Source: Streptomyces sp. MMBL 11-1 | Lineage (GTDB): Bacteria; Actinomycetota; Actinomycetes; Streptomycetales; Streptomycetaceae | Length of the DNA: 64,000 nt | Assembly: GCF_028622875.1 (NCBI RefSeq) | Contig: NZ_CP117709.1 | Location: forward strand, 682,001-746,000 | Direction of reading: 5' to 3' | In this document: positions 9,249 to 17,350 of the stretch, in pieces | How positions within the stretch are numbered: the stretch's first letter is position 1 | Layout of the letters: every line of letters begins with the position of its first letter | Translations under genes and position numbers: made by a program | Notes under the pieces: generated by a model | Database searches by the model: none | Told to the model about the DNA's origin: nothing | Seen by the model: the letters and a program-made list of their open reading frames with translations, nothing else

Positions 9249-10214
9249 ATGGACATGATCCACATCCGCGCGGTGAGCCCGCCGGACCTGACCGACGAGG
9301 TCGTCGGCCTGCTCTCGGGCGACCCCTGCGTGCTCAATCTCATCGTCCAGCGCGATGTCGCGCGCCGTCCGGACGGCGACTCCATCGCCTGCGACGTGCT
9401 GACAGGGGCGGCGAACGACGTGCTGCACCGCTTGCGCGCCGTCCGGCTGGACCAGCGTGGATCCCTCGTCATCGAGCCGGTCGACATGGCCTTCTCCGGC
9501 GCCGCCACCGAAGGGGGACAGCGCGAGCTGGGGCCGCTGAGCCGGGCCCCGGTCTGGGAGCAGGTCGAGGCGCGCATCAGATCCGGCGGGCGGTACCCGC
9601 CGAGCTTCTTTCTCTATCTGGTCGTCGCCGGGCTGATCGGTTCGGTCGGCATCGTCACCAACTCGCAGATCCTGATCGTGGCGGCGATGGTCGTCGGGCC
9701 GGAGTACGGCGCCATCGTCAGCGTGGCGCTGGGGATCGACCGGGGCCATCGGGCCATGGTGCGCAGCGGGCTGGCCGCCATGGGGGCCGGTTTCCTCCTC
9801 ACCATCGTCACCACGTTCCTCTTCGCCCTCCTCGTCCGCGGTTTCGGGATGCAGTCGGAGGCCTTCGACCGGGGTCTGCGCCCCGTCTCCCATCTCATCA
9901 ACACACCGAACTTCTTCTCGGTCGCCGTCGCGACCCTGGCCGGGATCGTCGGGATCGTGTCACTCACCGAGGCCAGGAGCAGCGCCCTGCTCGGCGTGTT
10001 CATCTCCGTGACGACGATCCCGGCCGCGGCGGACATCGCCGTCTCCACGGCGTTCACCAGTTGGTCCGACGTACGGGGCTCGGCCATCCAGCTCGTGGTG
10101 AACATCCTGGTGCTGATCGTGGTGGGCACGGCCACGCTCAAGGCCCAGCGGGCGATCTGGCAACGGGTCGGACTCCGGCGTGACCGTGGCCGCCGACTCG
10201 CGGAAGAGGCCTGA
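9249..10214 (+). CDS. DUF389 family membrane protein
   Basis: This 321-residue protein has a soluble N-terminal part of about 115 residues (MIHIRAVSPPDLTDEVVGLL) followed by about six transmembrane helices. The helix-rich segment GLIGSVGIVTNSQILIVAAMVVGPEYG is the DUF389 hallmark. The role in the family is unsettled. ATG 9249 follows a GGAGG site (about 9238-9242); the frame opens at 9093 but the added stretch is low-complexity. The stop codon lies in a short tandem repeat (see 10209-10274). Confidence 0.75.
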   Translation: MDMIHIRAVSPPDLTDEVVGLLSGDPCVLNLIVQRDVARRPDGDSIACDVLTGAANDVLHRLRAVRLDQRGSLVIEPVDMAFSGAATEGGQRELGPLSRAPVWEQVEARIRSGGRYPPSFFLYLVVAGLIGSVGIVTNSQILIVAAMVVGPEYGAIVSVALGIDRGHRAMVRSGLAAMGAGFLLTIVTTFLFALLVRGFGMQSEAFDRGLRPVSHLINTPNFFSVAVATLAGIVGIVSLTEARSSALLGVFISVTTIPAAADIAVSTAFTSWSDVRGSAIQLVVNILVLIVVGTATLKAQRAIWQRVGLRRDRGRRLAEEA

Positions 10215-10274
10215 CGGACTGCCGTGGAGAGCCTGACGGGCTGCCGAAGAGACCTGACGTACTCCGGAAGGATC
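10209..10274 (+). repeat. tandem repeat, about 22 bp x 3, starting at the DUF389 stop codon
   Basis: Imperfect units start at 10209, 10231 and about 10252, each carrying the core CCTGACG. TGA occurs at 10212 (the real stop), 10234 and 10255. The array looks like a slippage duplication at the end of the gene. Confidence 0.6.
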
Positions 10275-10326
10275 ACCTCGGGGACCGGGAAGCCGCGGCG
10301 CCGCCGGGCCCCCGGGGCGGGGAGGC

Positions 10327-10440
10327 GTCTTCGACCGGGCGATCGCACGCTCGCGGAGTCGTACCCGGACCGCGACGAGTTCGATCAGCGGGCGCCGGCC
10401 GACGCGGTGGCCTCGGCGCGGCTGCCGGCGGACGTCCCGG
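10327..10440 (+). pseudogene. frameshifted C-terminal remnant of a DUF2252 protein
   Basis: The frame starting at 10327 encodes V-FDRAIA. Shifting frame at about 10350 gives LAESYPDRDEFDQRAPADAV, then ASARLPADV. Joined, this resembles the DUF2252 C-terminus, which typically reads FDRAI..FAE.YADQNERDY..L..AV..GRL. No start, ribosome site or upstream domain is visible, so this is a decayed relic. It accounts for part of the 395-base gap between the DUF389 and ClC genes; the rest shows nothing recognisable besides the tandem repeat. Confidence 0.45.
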
Positions 10441-10609
10441 GAGGCCGCGCGAACGGTCCTCCGGGGCCGGGCGGCTGACCTTCCGCACCGAAGGGCGTGT
10501 CCCCGGCGGTGGCCGGGCGTCCCGGTCCGCCGGTGCGTGGTATCCCGGCGTGAACCCGTGCCCCGCCCCCTTCCCCAGCCGGGGATCTTCACGCCGAGGA
10601 GTTCCACCT

Positions 10610-11947
10610 ATGCCGGCCACGTCTCCGGGCACACCCGTCGCGGCGCCGGAGGACCCGTACGCACCGGTCCGCACGCGCGGGTACGCGGGGCTGCTGCTGA
10701 TGGCGGCCGTTCTCGGGGTGCCGGTCTCCGCGGTCGCGTTCGGATTCCTGGCCCTGGTCTCGGAGCTCCAGTCGCTGACGTACACGGAGCTGCCGCGGGC
10801 GATGGGCTTCGAGGAGACGCCGTCGTGGTGGCCCGTACCGCTGCTCGGCGTCGCGGGTCTCCTGGTCGGCCTCACCATCCGCCGGCTGCCGGGCGGGGGC
10901 GGGCACCGGCCGGCGGACGGGCTGGTGTCCACCGGCGCCCCGGCCGCGGCGGATCTGCCCGGCATCGTCCTGGCGGCGCTGCTCTCGCTGGGTGCGGGCG
11001 CCGTGCTCGGGCCGGAAGCACCCCTGATCGCGCTGGGCGGCGGGCTGGCCGTCTGGGCGGCGGGGCGCGTCAAAGGGGACCTGACACCGCGGGCGCGGTC
11101 CCTGGTCGGGGCCTCGGGGAGCTTCGCCGCGGTGAGCGCCCTGCTGGGATCCCCGCTGCTGGGCGCCTTCCTGCTGATGGAGGTGTCGGGGCTGGCCGGG
11201 CCGATGCTGGGCGTGGTGCTGGTCCCCGGGCTGCTCGCCGCGGGGATCGGCGCGCTGATGTTCACGGGGCTGGGTTCCTGGACGGGCCTGGGAACCTACT
11301 CGCTGACGTTGGGCGAGGTGCCGTCGCCGGCGCCCCCCGACATCGCGGGGTTCGGGTGGGCGCTGGTTCTCGGTGTCGTAGCCGCCTTCGCCGGCGCGGG
11401 CATCCGCCGGCTCTCGCTGGCTCTGCGGGATCGCGTGGAGCGGCGGACGGTGGTGGCCACGGCGGTGATGGGGCTGGTCATCGGCGGGCTCGCGCTGGCG
11501 TACGCCGAGACGTCCGGCAAGGACGGTTCCGAGGTGCTGTATTCGGGTGAGCACGAGCTGGGCCATCTCCTGTCCGGGAGCGCGGGGTATTCGGTCGGTG
11601 CGCTGGTCCTGCTCATCGTCTGCAAGTCCTTCGCCTACTGCGCCTCGTTGAGCTGTTTCCGGGGCGGCCCCGTCTTTCCCGCGATGTTCGTGGGCGCGGT
11701 GGGGGGCATCGCGCTGTCCCATCTGCCGGGTCTGGATCTCACCGCGGGGTTCGCGATGGGCGTCGGGGCCATGTGCGTGGCGATGCTGCGGCTGCCGATG
11801 ACCTCGGTGCTCCTGGCGACGCTCCTGCTGGGCAAGGAAGGTCTCACCGTGATGCCCCTGGTGATCGTGTCGGTGGTGGTGGCGTACGTGGTCACCCTCC
11901 GGTTGACACCGGCGCCGGTCGCCGGACCGCGGCCGGAGACCGGGTGA
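10610..11947 (+). CDS. ClC-family chloride channel/antiporter
   Basis: This 445-residue integral membrane protein has about ten hydrophobic helices. AGAVLGPEAPLIALGGG (about residue 123) corresponds to the ClC G-K/R-E-G-P region, with the gating-glutamate position kept as GPEAP. FRGGPVFPAMFVG (about 348) corresponds to the G-x-F-x-P motif that lines the anion pore. No CBS domains follow. ATG 10610 has GAGGAG about 8 bases upstream; the frame opens at 10550 but those residues are not membrane-like. It probably moves chloride across the plasma membrane, perhaps coupled to protons. Confidence 0.85.
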   Translation: MPATSPGTPVAAPEDPYAPVRTRGYAGLLLMAAVLGVPVSAVAFGFLALVSELQSLTYTELPRAMGFEETPSWWPVPLLGVAGLLVGLTIRRLPGGGGHRPADGLVSTGAPAAADLPGIVLAALLSLGAGAVLGPEAPLIALGGGLAVWAAGRVKGDLTPRARSLVGASGSFAAVSALLGSPLLGAFLLMEVSGLAGPMLGVVLVPGLLAAGIGALMFTGLGSWTGLGTYSLTLGEVPSPAPPDIAGFGWALVLGVVAAFAGAGIRRLSLALRDRVERRTVVATAVMGLVIGGLALAYAETSGKDGSEVLYSGEHELGHLLSGSAGYSVGALVLLIVCKSFAYCASLSCFRGGPVFPAMFVGAVGGIALSHLPGLDLTAGFAMGVGAMCVAMLRLPMTSVLLATLLLGKEGLTVMPLVIVSVVVAYVVTLRLTPAPVAGPRPETG

Positions 11948-12111
11948 CCTCACGCGCGCCCGGTGTCGGGCGGCGCGTCCGGGTAGGGGAGGGAGACCGT
12001 GGGAAATGACGTTTCGCCGGGGTGGAGCACCCGTGCACCCTGGAGGAAAGAGCCTCCGCCGCGGGCCGTACGGTGCCTTGCGACCCCTGCCCTGTGAAAG
12101 GACCCCCGCGC

Positions 12112-12636
12112 ATGACCGAGATCGTCCATGTGTCCGCTCCCGAGCTGGTCACGTACGCCGACGACCTGGCCGGCCTCCTGGCCGAGACCGTCGACGAGGG
12201 GTCCTCGGTGGGCTTCCTCGCCCCGTTGGACCGGGAGACGGCCGCCGCCTGGTGGCGCGAGCGGGCCGGCGACGTGGAGACGGGGCGGATCGGCATCTGG
12301 ATCGCACGTGAGGGCGGTCGGGTCTCCGGGACGATCGCCCTGGTCCGCGCTCCGCTGCCCAACGCCCGGCATCGCGCGGAGGTCGCCAAGCTCATGGTCC
12401 GGCCCTCCGCGCGCGGCCAGGGGCTCGGCGGGGCTCTGCTGTCCGCGGTCGAGGCGTACGCGGCGACCGAGGGCATCACACTGCTGATCCTGGACACCGA
12501 GAGCGGCAGCCTGGCCGAGCAGGTCTACTGCCGGGCGGGCTGGACGAAGGTCGGGAGTGTGCCGGGATACGCGGCGGATCCGGCGGGCAGCCTCAAGCCG
12601 ACCACTTTCTACTACAAGGAGCTCGCCGCTCCGTGA
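12112..12636 (+). CDS. GNAT-family N-acetyltransferase
   Basis: The 174-residue product has the GNAT acetyl-CoA loop VRPSARGQGLGGALL (about residues 98-112), preceded by the beta strand AEVAKLMV, and ends with YCRAGWTKVGSVPGY, the family's C-terminal strand. The acetyl acceptor is unknown. ATG 12112 has GAAAGGA about 9 bases upstream; an in-frame ATG at 12022 would add 30 non-conserved residues. The glutathione peroxidase gene follows after 50 bases and may be co-transcribed. Confidence 0.8.
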   Translation: MTEIVHVSAPELVTYADDLAGLLAETVDEGSSVGFLAPLDRETAAAWWRERAGDVETGRIGIWIAREGGRVSGTIALVRAPLPNARHRAEVAKLMVRPSARGQGLGGALLSAVEAYAATEGITLLILDTESGSLAEQVYCRAGWTKVGSVPGYAADPAGSLKPTTFYYKELAAP

Positions 12637-12686
12637 GCGGCGGGCGGCACCATGGGCACCACCACGCACTGATCAGGGAGAGTTTC

Positions 12687-13175
12687 ATGACGCTGCACGA
12701 CATTCCGCTGCGCACCCTCGCGGGCGAGCCGACCACACTGGGCGCGTACAGCGGCCGGGCCGTCCTCTTGGTGAACGTGGCCTCCAAGTGCGGTCTCACT
12801 CCGCAGTACGAGGGCCTGGAGCGGCTGCAGCAGAACTACGGGGACCGGGGCCTGACCGTGCTCGGCGTCCCGTGCAACCAGTTCGCCGGGCAGGAGCCGG
12901 GCAGCGCGGAGGAGATCCAGACCTTCTGCTCGACGACGTACGGGGTCACCTTCCCGCTGCTGGAGAAGATCGACGTCAACGGTGCGGACCGGCACCCGCT
13001 GTACGTGGAGCTGACGAAGCTGGCGGACGCGGACGGGGAGGCCGGGGACGTCCAGTGGAACTTCGAGAAGTTCCTCATCTCGCCGGCCGGTGAGCCGGTG
13101 GCCCGGCTCCGTCCGCGCTCCGAGCCCGAGGCCACGGAGGTCGTGGCGGCGATCGAGGCGCAGCTGCCGGGCTGA
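12687..13175 (+). CDS. glutathione peroxidase-family thiol peroxidase
   Basis: This 162-residue cytosolic peroxidase reduces hydroperoxides. All three family motifs are present: VNVASKCGLTPQYEGLE with the peroxidatic cysteine near residue 36, VLGVPCNQFAGQEPG near residue 64 with the catalytic glutamine, and WNFEKFLI near residue 124 with the catalytic tryptophan. The active residue is cysteine, not selenocysteine. Streptomyces lacks glutathione, so the reductant is probably thioredoxin or mycothiol (inference). ATG 12687 follows AGGGAG. Confidence 0.9.
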   Translation: MTLHDIPLRTLAGEPTTLGAYSGRAVLLVNVASKCGLTPQYEGLERLQQNYGDRGLTVLGVPCNQFAGQEPGSAEEIQTFCSTTYGVTFPLLEKIDVNGADRHPLYVELTKLADADGEAGDVQWNFEKFLISPAGEPVARLRPRSEPEATEVVAAIEAQLPG

Positions 13176-13235
13176 GCACGGGGACGGGGGCGGTCCGGGA
13201 CCCGTACGTTCCGGACCGCACCCGTCCTGTCGCGG

Positions 13236-13312
13236 CTAGGGCGTGTTTCGAAAGTATCGTCGTCCGCCCGGAGGGCGGGCCGAGCAGGCGAGAATTTCGA
13301 AACACGCCCTAG
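13236..13312. repeat. 77-bp perfect-ended inverted repeat, also a likely bidirectional terminator
   Basis: The left arm CTAGGGCGTGTTTCGAAA (13236-13253) is the exact inverse of 13295-13312 (18/18). An inner CCGCCC/GGGCGG hairpin lies near 13264-13279. The element sits between the converging peroxidase and acyl-CoA dehydrogenase genes and contains the TAG stop codon of the latter (13309-13311). It may be a tiny MITE used as a terminator. Confidence 0.65.
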
Positions 13313-14535
13313 CGGATCGGCATGCCCGACAGCGTGCGGGCGATCACCAGGCGCTGGATCTCGCTGGTGCCCTCGAAGATGGTGTAGATGGCCGCGTCGC
13401 GGTGCATGCGCTCGACCGGGTACTCACGGGTGAAGCCGTTGCCGCCGAGGATCTGGATCGCCTGCGCGGTGACGTCCCGGGCGGTCTCGCTCGCGTACAG
13501 CTTCGACATGGAGCCCTCGGCCGAGGTGAACGGCTTTCCGGTGGCGGCCATCCAGGAGGCGCGCCAGACCAGCAGCCGGGCCGCGTCGATCCGGGTGCGC
13601 ATGTCGGCGAGCTGGAAGGCGATGCCCTGGTTGTCGATGATCGGGCGGCCGAACTGGCTGCGGGTCCTCGCGTAGTCGAGGGCGACCTCGTAGGCCGCGC
13701 GGGCGGTGCCCACGGCCATGGCGCCGACGGCGGGGCGGGAGGCCTCGAAGGTGGCCATCGCCGCGTTCTTGACGCGCTCGCCGCCGGCCCTGGCGCGCTC
13801 CCGCGCCCGGGCGAGGCGCTCGTCGAGCTTCTCCTTGCCGCCGAGCAGGCAGTGTCCGGGGACGCGGACGTCCTCCAGGACCACCTCGGCGGTGTGGGAG
13901 GCGCGGATGCCGTGCTTCTTGAACTTCTGGCCCTGGGAGAGGCCGGGGGTGTTCGGCGGCACGATGAAGGAGGCGTGGCCCTTGGAGCCGATGTCGGGGT
14001 CGACGACGGCGACGACGACGTGGACATTGGCTATGCCGCCGTTGGTCGCCCAGGTCTTGGTGCCGTTGAGGACCCACTCGTCCTTGGCCTCGTCGTAGAC
14101 GGCCCGGGTGCGCATCGAGGCGACGTCCGATCCGGCGTCGGGCTCGGAGGAGCAGAAGGCGGCGACCTTCACGTCGTCGGCGTCGCCGTACATCTGCGGG
14201 ATCCAGGTGCCGATCTGCTCCTCGGTGCCGTTGGCGAGGACGCCGACGGCCGCCAGGCCCGTACCGACGATCGACAGGGCGATGCCCGCGTCGCCCCAGA
14301 AGAGCTCTTCCATGGCCATGGGGATGCCGAGGCCCGTAGGGTCGAAGAACTGCTGGGCGTAGAAGTCCAGGGAGTAGATGCCGACCTTGGCCGCTTCCTG
14401 GATGACGGGCCAGGGCGTCTCCTCGCGCTCGTCCCACTCCGAGGCGGCGGGGCGGATGACGTCCGCGGCGAAGCCGTGGAGCCACTCCCTGACCTGCTTC
14501 TGGTCGTCGTTGAGATCGAGCGTGAACTCGGCCAT
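13309..14535 (-). CDS. acyl-CoA dehydrogenase
   Basis: This 408-residue FAD enzyme performs the first step of fatty-acid beta-oxidation, the alpha,beta-desaturation of an acyl-CoA. The N-terminal helical domain (DLNDDQKQVREWLHGFA), the middle beta domain (AAFCSSEPDAGSDV, about residues 125-138) and the C-terminal domain (QILGGNGFTREYPVERMHRD, about 360-379) are all recognisable, followed by IFEGTSEIQ, the FAD-adenine contact. ATG 14535 has GGAGGGG upstream; the few residues further up are unlikely. A divergent tetR gene and an operator-like inverted repeat suggest repression by that regulator. Confidence 0.9.
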   Translation of the reverse strand: MAEFTLDLNDDQKQVREWLHGFAADVIRPAASEWDEREETPWPVIQEAAKVGIYSLDFYAQQFFDPTGLGIPMAMEELFWGDAGIALSIVGTGLAAVGVLANGTEEQIGTWIPQMYGDADDVKVAAFCSSEPDAGSDVASMRTRAVYDEAKDEWVLNGTKTWATNGGIANVHVVVAVVDPDIGSKGHASFIVPPNTPGLSQGQKFKKHGIRASHTAEVVLEDVRVPGHCLLGGKEKLDERLARARERARAGGERVKNAAMATFEASRPAVGAMAVGTARAAYEVALDYARTRSQFGRPIIDNQGIAFQLADMRTRIDAARLLVWRASWMAATGKPFTSAEGSMSKLYASETARDVTAQAIQILGGNGFTREYPVERMHRDAAIYTIFEGTSEIQRLVIARTLSGMPIR

Positions 14536-14569
14536 GTTCCCCTCCAGGCACTGCGGCGAAAACCATATG

Positions 14570-14606
14570 TTACTTGCGGTAACCACAGTCTGTTACCGAC
14601 AAGTAG
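14570..14606. promoter_or_regulatory. TetR-type operator between the acyl-CoA dehydrogenase and tetR genes
   Basis: TTACTTGCGGTAAC (14570-14583) and GTTACCGACAAGTAG (14592-14606) are inverted copies apart from one inserted base and the outer base. They are separated by 8 bases. The site lies 35-71 bases before the dehydrogenase start, in the gap between divergent genes, where an autoregulating TetR repressor would bind. Confidence 0.65.
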
Positions 14607-14725
14607 GTACTGTCAACCATCACGGAGCCGATCAGGCGTCCGGCCTGCGGAGTGTTACGTTGCGCGGGCGTGCACAGGCAGAGGCGGTGCGACGGCACCA
14701 CGTGGCCAGGGGTGGGAGAGACGAC

Positions 14726-15388
14726 ATGGAGACCGCACGAAGCGCCGAGCGACAGCGGACCGCGGCCGAGCGCCGTCGCCGCGAGTTGCTGGAAGCGGCG
14801 GACCGGGTGGTGCTCAGGGACGGACCGCAGGCCTCGATGAACGCCATCGCCGCCGAGGCCGGGATCACCAAACCCATCCTCTACCGCCACTTCGGGGACA
14901 AGGGCGGCCTCTACCGCGCCCTCGCCAAGCGCCACACCGACGCACTGCTCAGCGCCCTGCGAGCCGCCCTGGACGCGCCCGCCGACCGGCGCGAGCGGGT
15001 GGAGTCCACGCTCGACACCTATCTCGCGGCGATCGAGGCCCGCCCGCAGGTCTACCGCTTCCTGATGCATCCCGCCGACGGTGCCGCCGCCGACACGGCC
15101 CCCTCCCCCGAGCAGGGCTTCGACGTCGGCCGGCACTCCGCCCCGCTGCTGCGCCGCCTCGGCGAGGAGCTGGGCCAGGTGATCGCCGAGCGGGTCGACC
15201 TGGGCCCGGACAGCGAGCAGACGGCACGCATCTGGGGGCACGGGATCGTGGGCATGATGCACGCCGCGGGCGACTGGTGGCTCGGCGACCGGCCCTGCTC
15301 CCGCGAACGGCTGGTGAGCAGCCTCGCCGATCTGCTGTGGGGCAGGCTCGCGGAGACGGGCGACCTCCAGGGCGGCCCGGGGTTCTGA
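14726..15388 (+). CDS. TetR-family transcriptional regulator, probably of fatty-acid oxidation
   Basis: This 220-residue repressor has an N-terminal helix-turn-helix of TetR type: AADRVVLRDGPQASMNAIAA and then EAGITKPILYRHFGDKGGLY (about residues 25-66). The all-helical C-terminal half would bind a ligand, perhaps an acyl-CoA given the divergent acyl-CoA dehydrogenase. ATG 14726 has GGGAGAG about 6 bases upstream, and everything upstream in frame is antisense to the dehydrogenase. The inverted repeat at 14570-14606 is the likely binding site. Confidence 0.85.
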   Translation: METARSAERQRTAAERRRRELLEAADRVVLRDGPQASMNAIAAEAGITKPILYRHFGDKGGLYRALAKRHTDALLSALRAALDAPADRRERVESTLDTYLAAIEARPQVYRFLMHPADGAAADTAPSPEQGFDVGRHSAPLLRRLGEELGQVIAERVDLGPDSEQTARIWGHGIVGMMHAAGDWWLGDRPCSRERLVSSLADLLWGRLAETGDLQGGPGF

Positions 15389-15417
15389 CCCGCGCGGTCG
15401 CCGGAGCGCGGCGGGGT

Positions 15418-15963
15418 TCAGTCCTTGCGCGCCCAGGGTGCGCGGCGCGCCGCGCGCAGCGCCCGGGTGCGCCGCAGCCCGGTCAGCCGGTCGGTGTAGA
15501 CCGTGCCCGCCAGGTGGTCGCACTCGTGCTGGAGGCACCGGGCGAACCACCCGGTCCCGGCGATCCGGACCGGCTCGCCGGTCATCGTCAGGCCCTCGAC
15601 GACCGCGTGGTCGAAGCGTTCCGTGCCCGCTTCCAGACCGGGAAGTGACAGACAGCCCTCCGGTCCGCGTACGGTGAGTCCGTCCGCCTCGACCAGTTCG
15701 GGATTGACCACGTGTCCCAGATGGCGGACATCGTCGTCGTCCGGGCAGTCGTAGACGAACACCTTGAGCGGGACGCCGATCTGATTGGCGGCGAGCCCGA
15801 CACCCTGTGCGGCGTACATCGTGGCGAACATGTCCTCGACCAGCCCCGCCAGCGACGGGCCGAAGTTCGTGACGTCCTCGCAGGCGCTGTGGAGCAACGG
15901 GTCGCCGAGCAGACTCATCTCACGGACGAGTCCGGAACTGCCGGGGATCGGGCGGTTTCGCAT
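15418..15963 (-). CDS. def: peptide deformylase
   Basis: This 181-residue metallo-hydrolase removes the N-formyl group from nascent proteins. All three signature motifs are intact: GVGLAANQIG (about residues 59-68), EGCLSLPG (about 101-108) with the metal-ligand cysteine, and QHECDHLAG (about 145-153) with two metal-ligand histidines and the catalytic glutamate. ATG 15963 fits family length; the ribosome site is weak. ATG 15918 (MSLLGDPLLH) is a possible shorter start. It is divergent from murT with a 114-base gap and converges on the tetR gene with only a 29-base gap. Confidence 0.9.
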   Translation of the reverse strand: MRNRPIPGSSGLVREMSLLGDPLLHSACEDVTNFGPSLAGLVEDMFATMYAAQGVGLAANQIGVPLKVFVYDCPDDDDVRHLGHVVNPELVEADGLTVRGPEGCLSLPGLEAGTERFDHAVVEGLTMTGEPVRIAGTGWFARCLQHECDHLAGTVYTDRLTGLRRTRALRAARRAPWARKD

Positions 15964-16077
15964 GGCGGCAAGGTTACGTTCCGCCGGGGGCGGGGAGTTC
16001 CCGTGGTGCCGCGGTGCGGTCGCCACGCCGGACATCGATAGGCTGGGCGCGGACCGATGCAAGGAGGATCTAGGACG

Positions 16078-17316
16078 ATGGCAGGCAACACGGAGCCGTT
16101 GTCGCCGCGGGCCAAACTGGCCGTGACGGCGGGCAAGGCCGCGGCGGCGGTGTCACGCGCCGCGGGGCGGGGCAGCGGATCGGTGATCGGCGGCCGGGTG
16201 GCGCTCAAACTCGACCCCGACCTGCTGGGGCGGCTGGCGCAGCACCTGGACGTGATCCTCGTGTCGGCGACGAACGGCAAGACGACCACCACACGGCTGA
16301 TCGCCGAGGCGCTGCGGGCCGCTGGGCCCGTCGTGTCGAACGCGCTCGGCGCGAACATGCCCGCGGGCATCACCTCGGCGCTGGCCGGCGGCTCGGACGC
16401 GAAGTTCGGCGTGATCGAGGTCGACGAGAAGTATCTGGCGGGTGTCGCGCGCGACACCACGCCCAAGGCGATCGCCCTGCTCAACCTCTCGCGCGACCAG
16501 CTGGACCGCGCGGCGGAGACCCGGATGATGGCCGAGCAGTGGCGCGAGGGCCTCTCCGGCTCGAAGGCCGTGGTCATCGCGAACGCGGACGACCCGCTGG
16601 TCGTCTGGGCGGCCTCCTCCTCGCCCAACGTGGTGTGGGTGGCGGCCGGTCAGGCGTGGAAGGACGACGCCTGGTCCTGCCCGTCCTGCGGCGGTGTGAT
16701 GCAGCGCCCGGGCGACGACTGGTTCTGCGGGCAGTGCGGCTTCCGCCGCCCCGCCCCGAGCTGGGCGCTGAACGGCGACTACGTCCTGGACCCGCACGGT
16801 TCGGCGTGGCCGATCCACCTTCAGCTGCCGGGCCGCGCGAACAAGGCGAACGCCACCAGTTCCGCCGCCGTCGCCGCCGTCTTCGGGGTGCCGCCGCAGG
16901 TCGCGCTGGAGCGGATGTACCAGGTGCAGGCGGTGGCCGGACGCTACGACGTCGTCACCTTCCAGAACCGTGAGCTGCGTCTGCTGCTGGCGAAGAACCC
17001 GGCCGGCTGGCTGGAGACGTTCTCGCTGATCGACCCGCCGCCGACGCCGGTGATCCTCTCGGTGAACGCGCGCGGCGCGGACGGCACGGACACCTCCTGG
17101 CTGTGGGACGTGGACTACACGCAGCTGGCGGGTCACCCGATCTTCGTGCTCGGCGACCGGAAGCTGGACCTCGCGGTCCGCCTCGAAGTGGCCGGTCTCG
17201 ACTTCCGGGTCTGCGAGACGCTCGACGAGGCCGTGCAGCACGCGCCGCCCGGCCGCATCGAGGTCATCGCCAACTACACCGCCTTCCAGGATCTGCGCCG
17301 TCGTGTCGGCAACTGA
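16078..17316 (+). CDS. murT: lipid II isoglutaminyl synthase, MurT subunit
   Basis: MurT (412 residues) is the Mur-ligase-like half of the MurT/GatD complex, which amidates the D-glutamate of lipid II to D-isoglutamine at the inner membrane. The ATP loop SATNGKTTTTRL sits near residue 64. A Mur-ligase central domain follows, interrupted by a zinc ribbon with CPSCGG and CGQCGF (about residues 201-224), as in characterised MurT. The C-terminal DUF1727 region includes VNARGADGTDTSWLWDVDY. ATG 16078 has a strong AAGGAGG upstream. gatD follows after 34 bases. Confidence 0.95.
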   Translation: MAGNTEPLSPRAKLAVTAGKAAAAVSRAAGRGSGSVIGGRVALKLDPDLLGRLAQHLDVILVSATNGKTTTTRLIAEALRAAGPVVSNALGANMPAGITSALAGGSDAKFGVIEVDEKYLAGVARDTTPKAIALLNLSRDQLDRAAETRMMAEQWREGLSGSKAVVIANADDPLVVWAASSSPNVVWVAAGQAWKDDAWSCPSCGGVMQRPGDDWFCGQCGFRRPAPSWALNGDYVLDPHGSAWPIHLQLPGRANKANATSSAAVAAVFGVPPQVALERMYQVQAVAGRYDVVTFQNRELRLLLAKNPAGWLETFSLIDPPPTPVILSVNARGADGTDTSWLWDVDYTQLAGHPIFVLGDRKLDLAVRLEVAGLDFRVCETLDEAVQHAPPGRIEVIANYTAFQDLRRRVGN

Positions 17317-17350
17317 CCCCGGCCCCGGCCACCTCCGGAGAGGACGAAGC

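Noticed and set aside
10224..10478. 84-codon plus-strand frame as a real gene
   Set aside because: Only its second half resembles a known protein (a DUF2252 tail), and that similarity needs a frameshift to start; it is better read as a remnant.
13243..15648. 801-codon plus-strand frame across the acyl-CoA dehydrogenase and TetR region
   Set aside because: It is Gly/Ala/Val-rich antisense or out-of-frame translation; the dehydrogenase on the minus strand and TetR in another frame are convincing.
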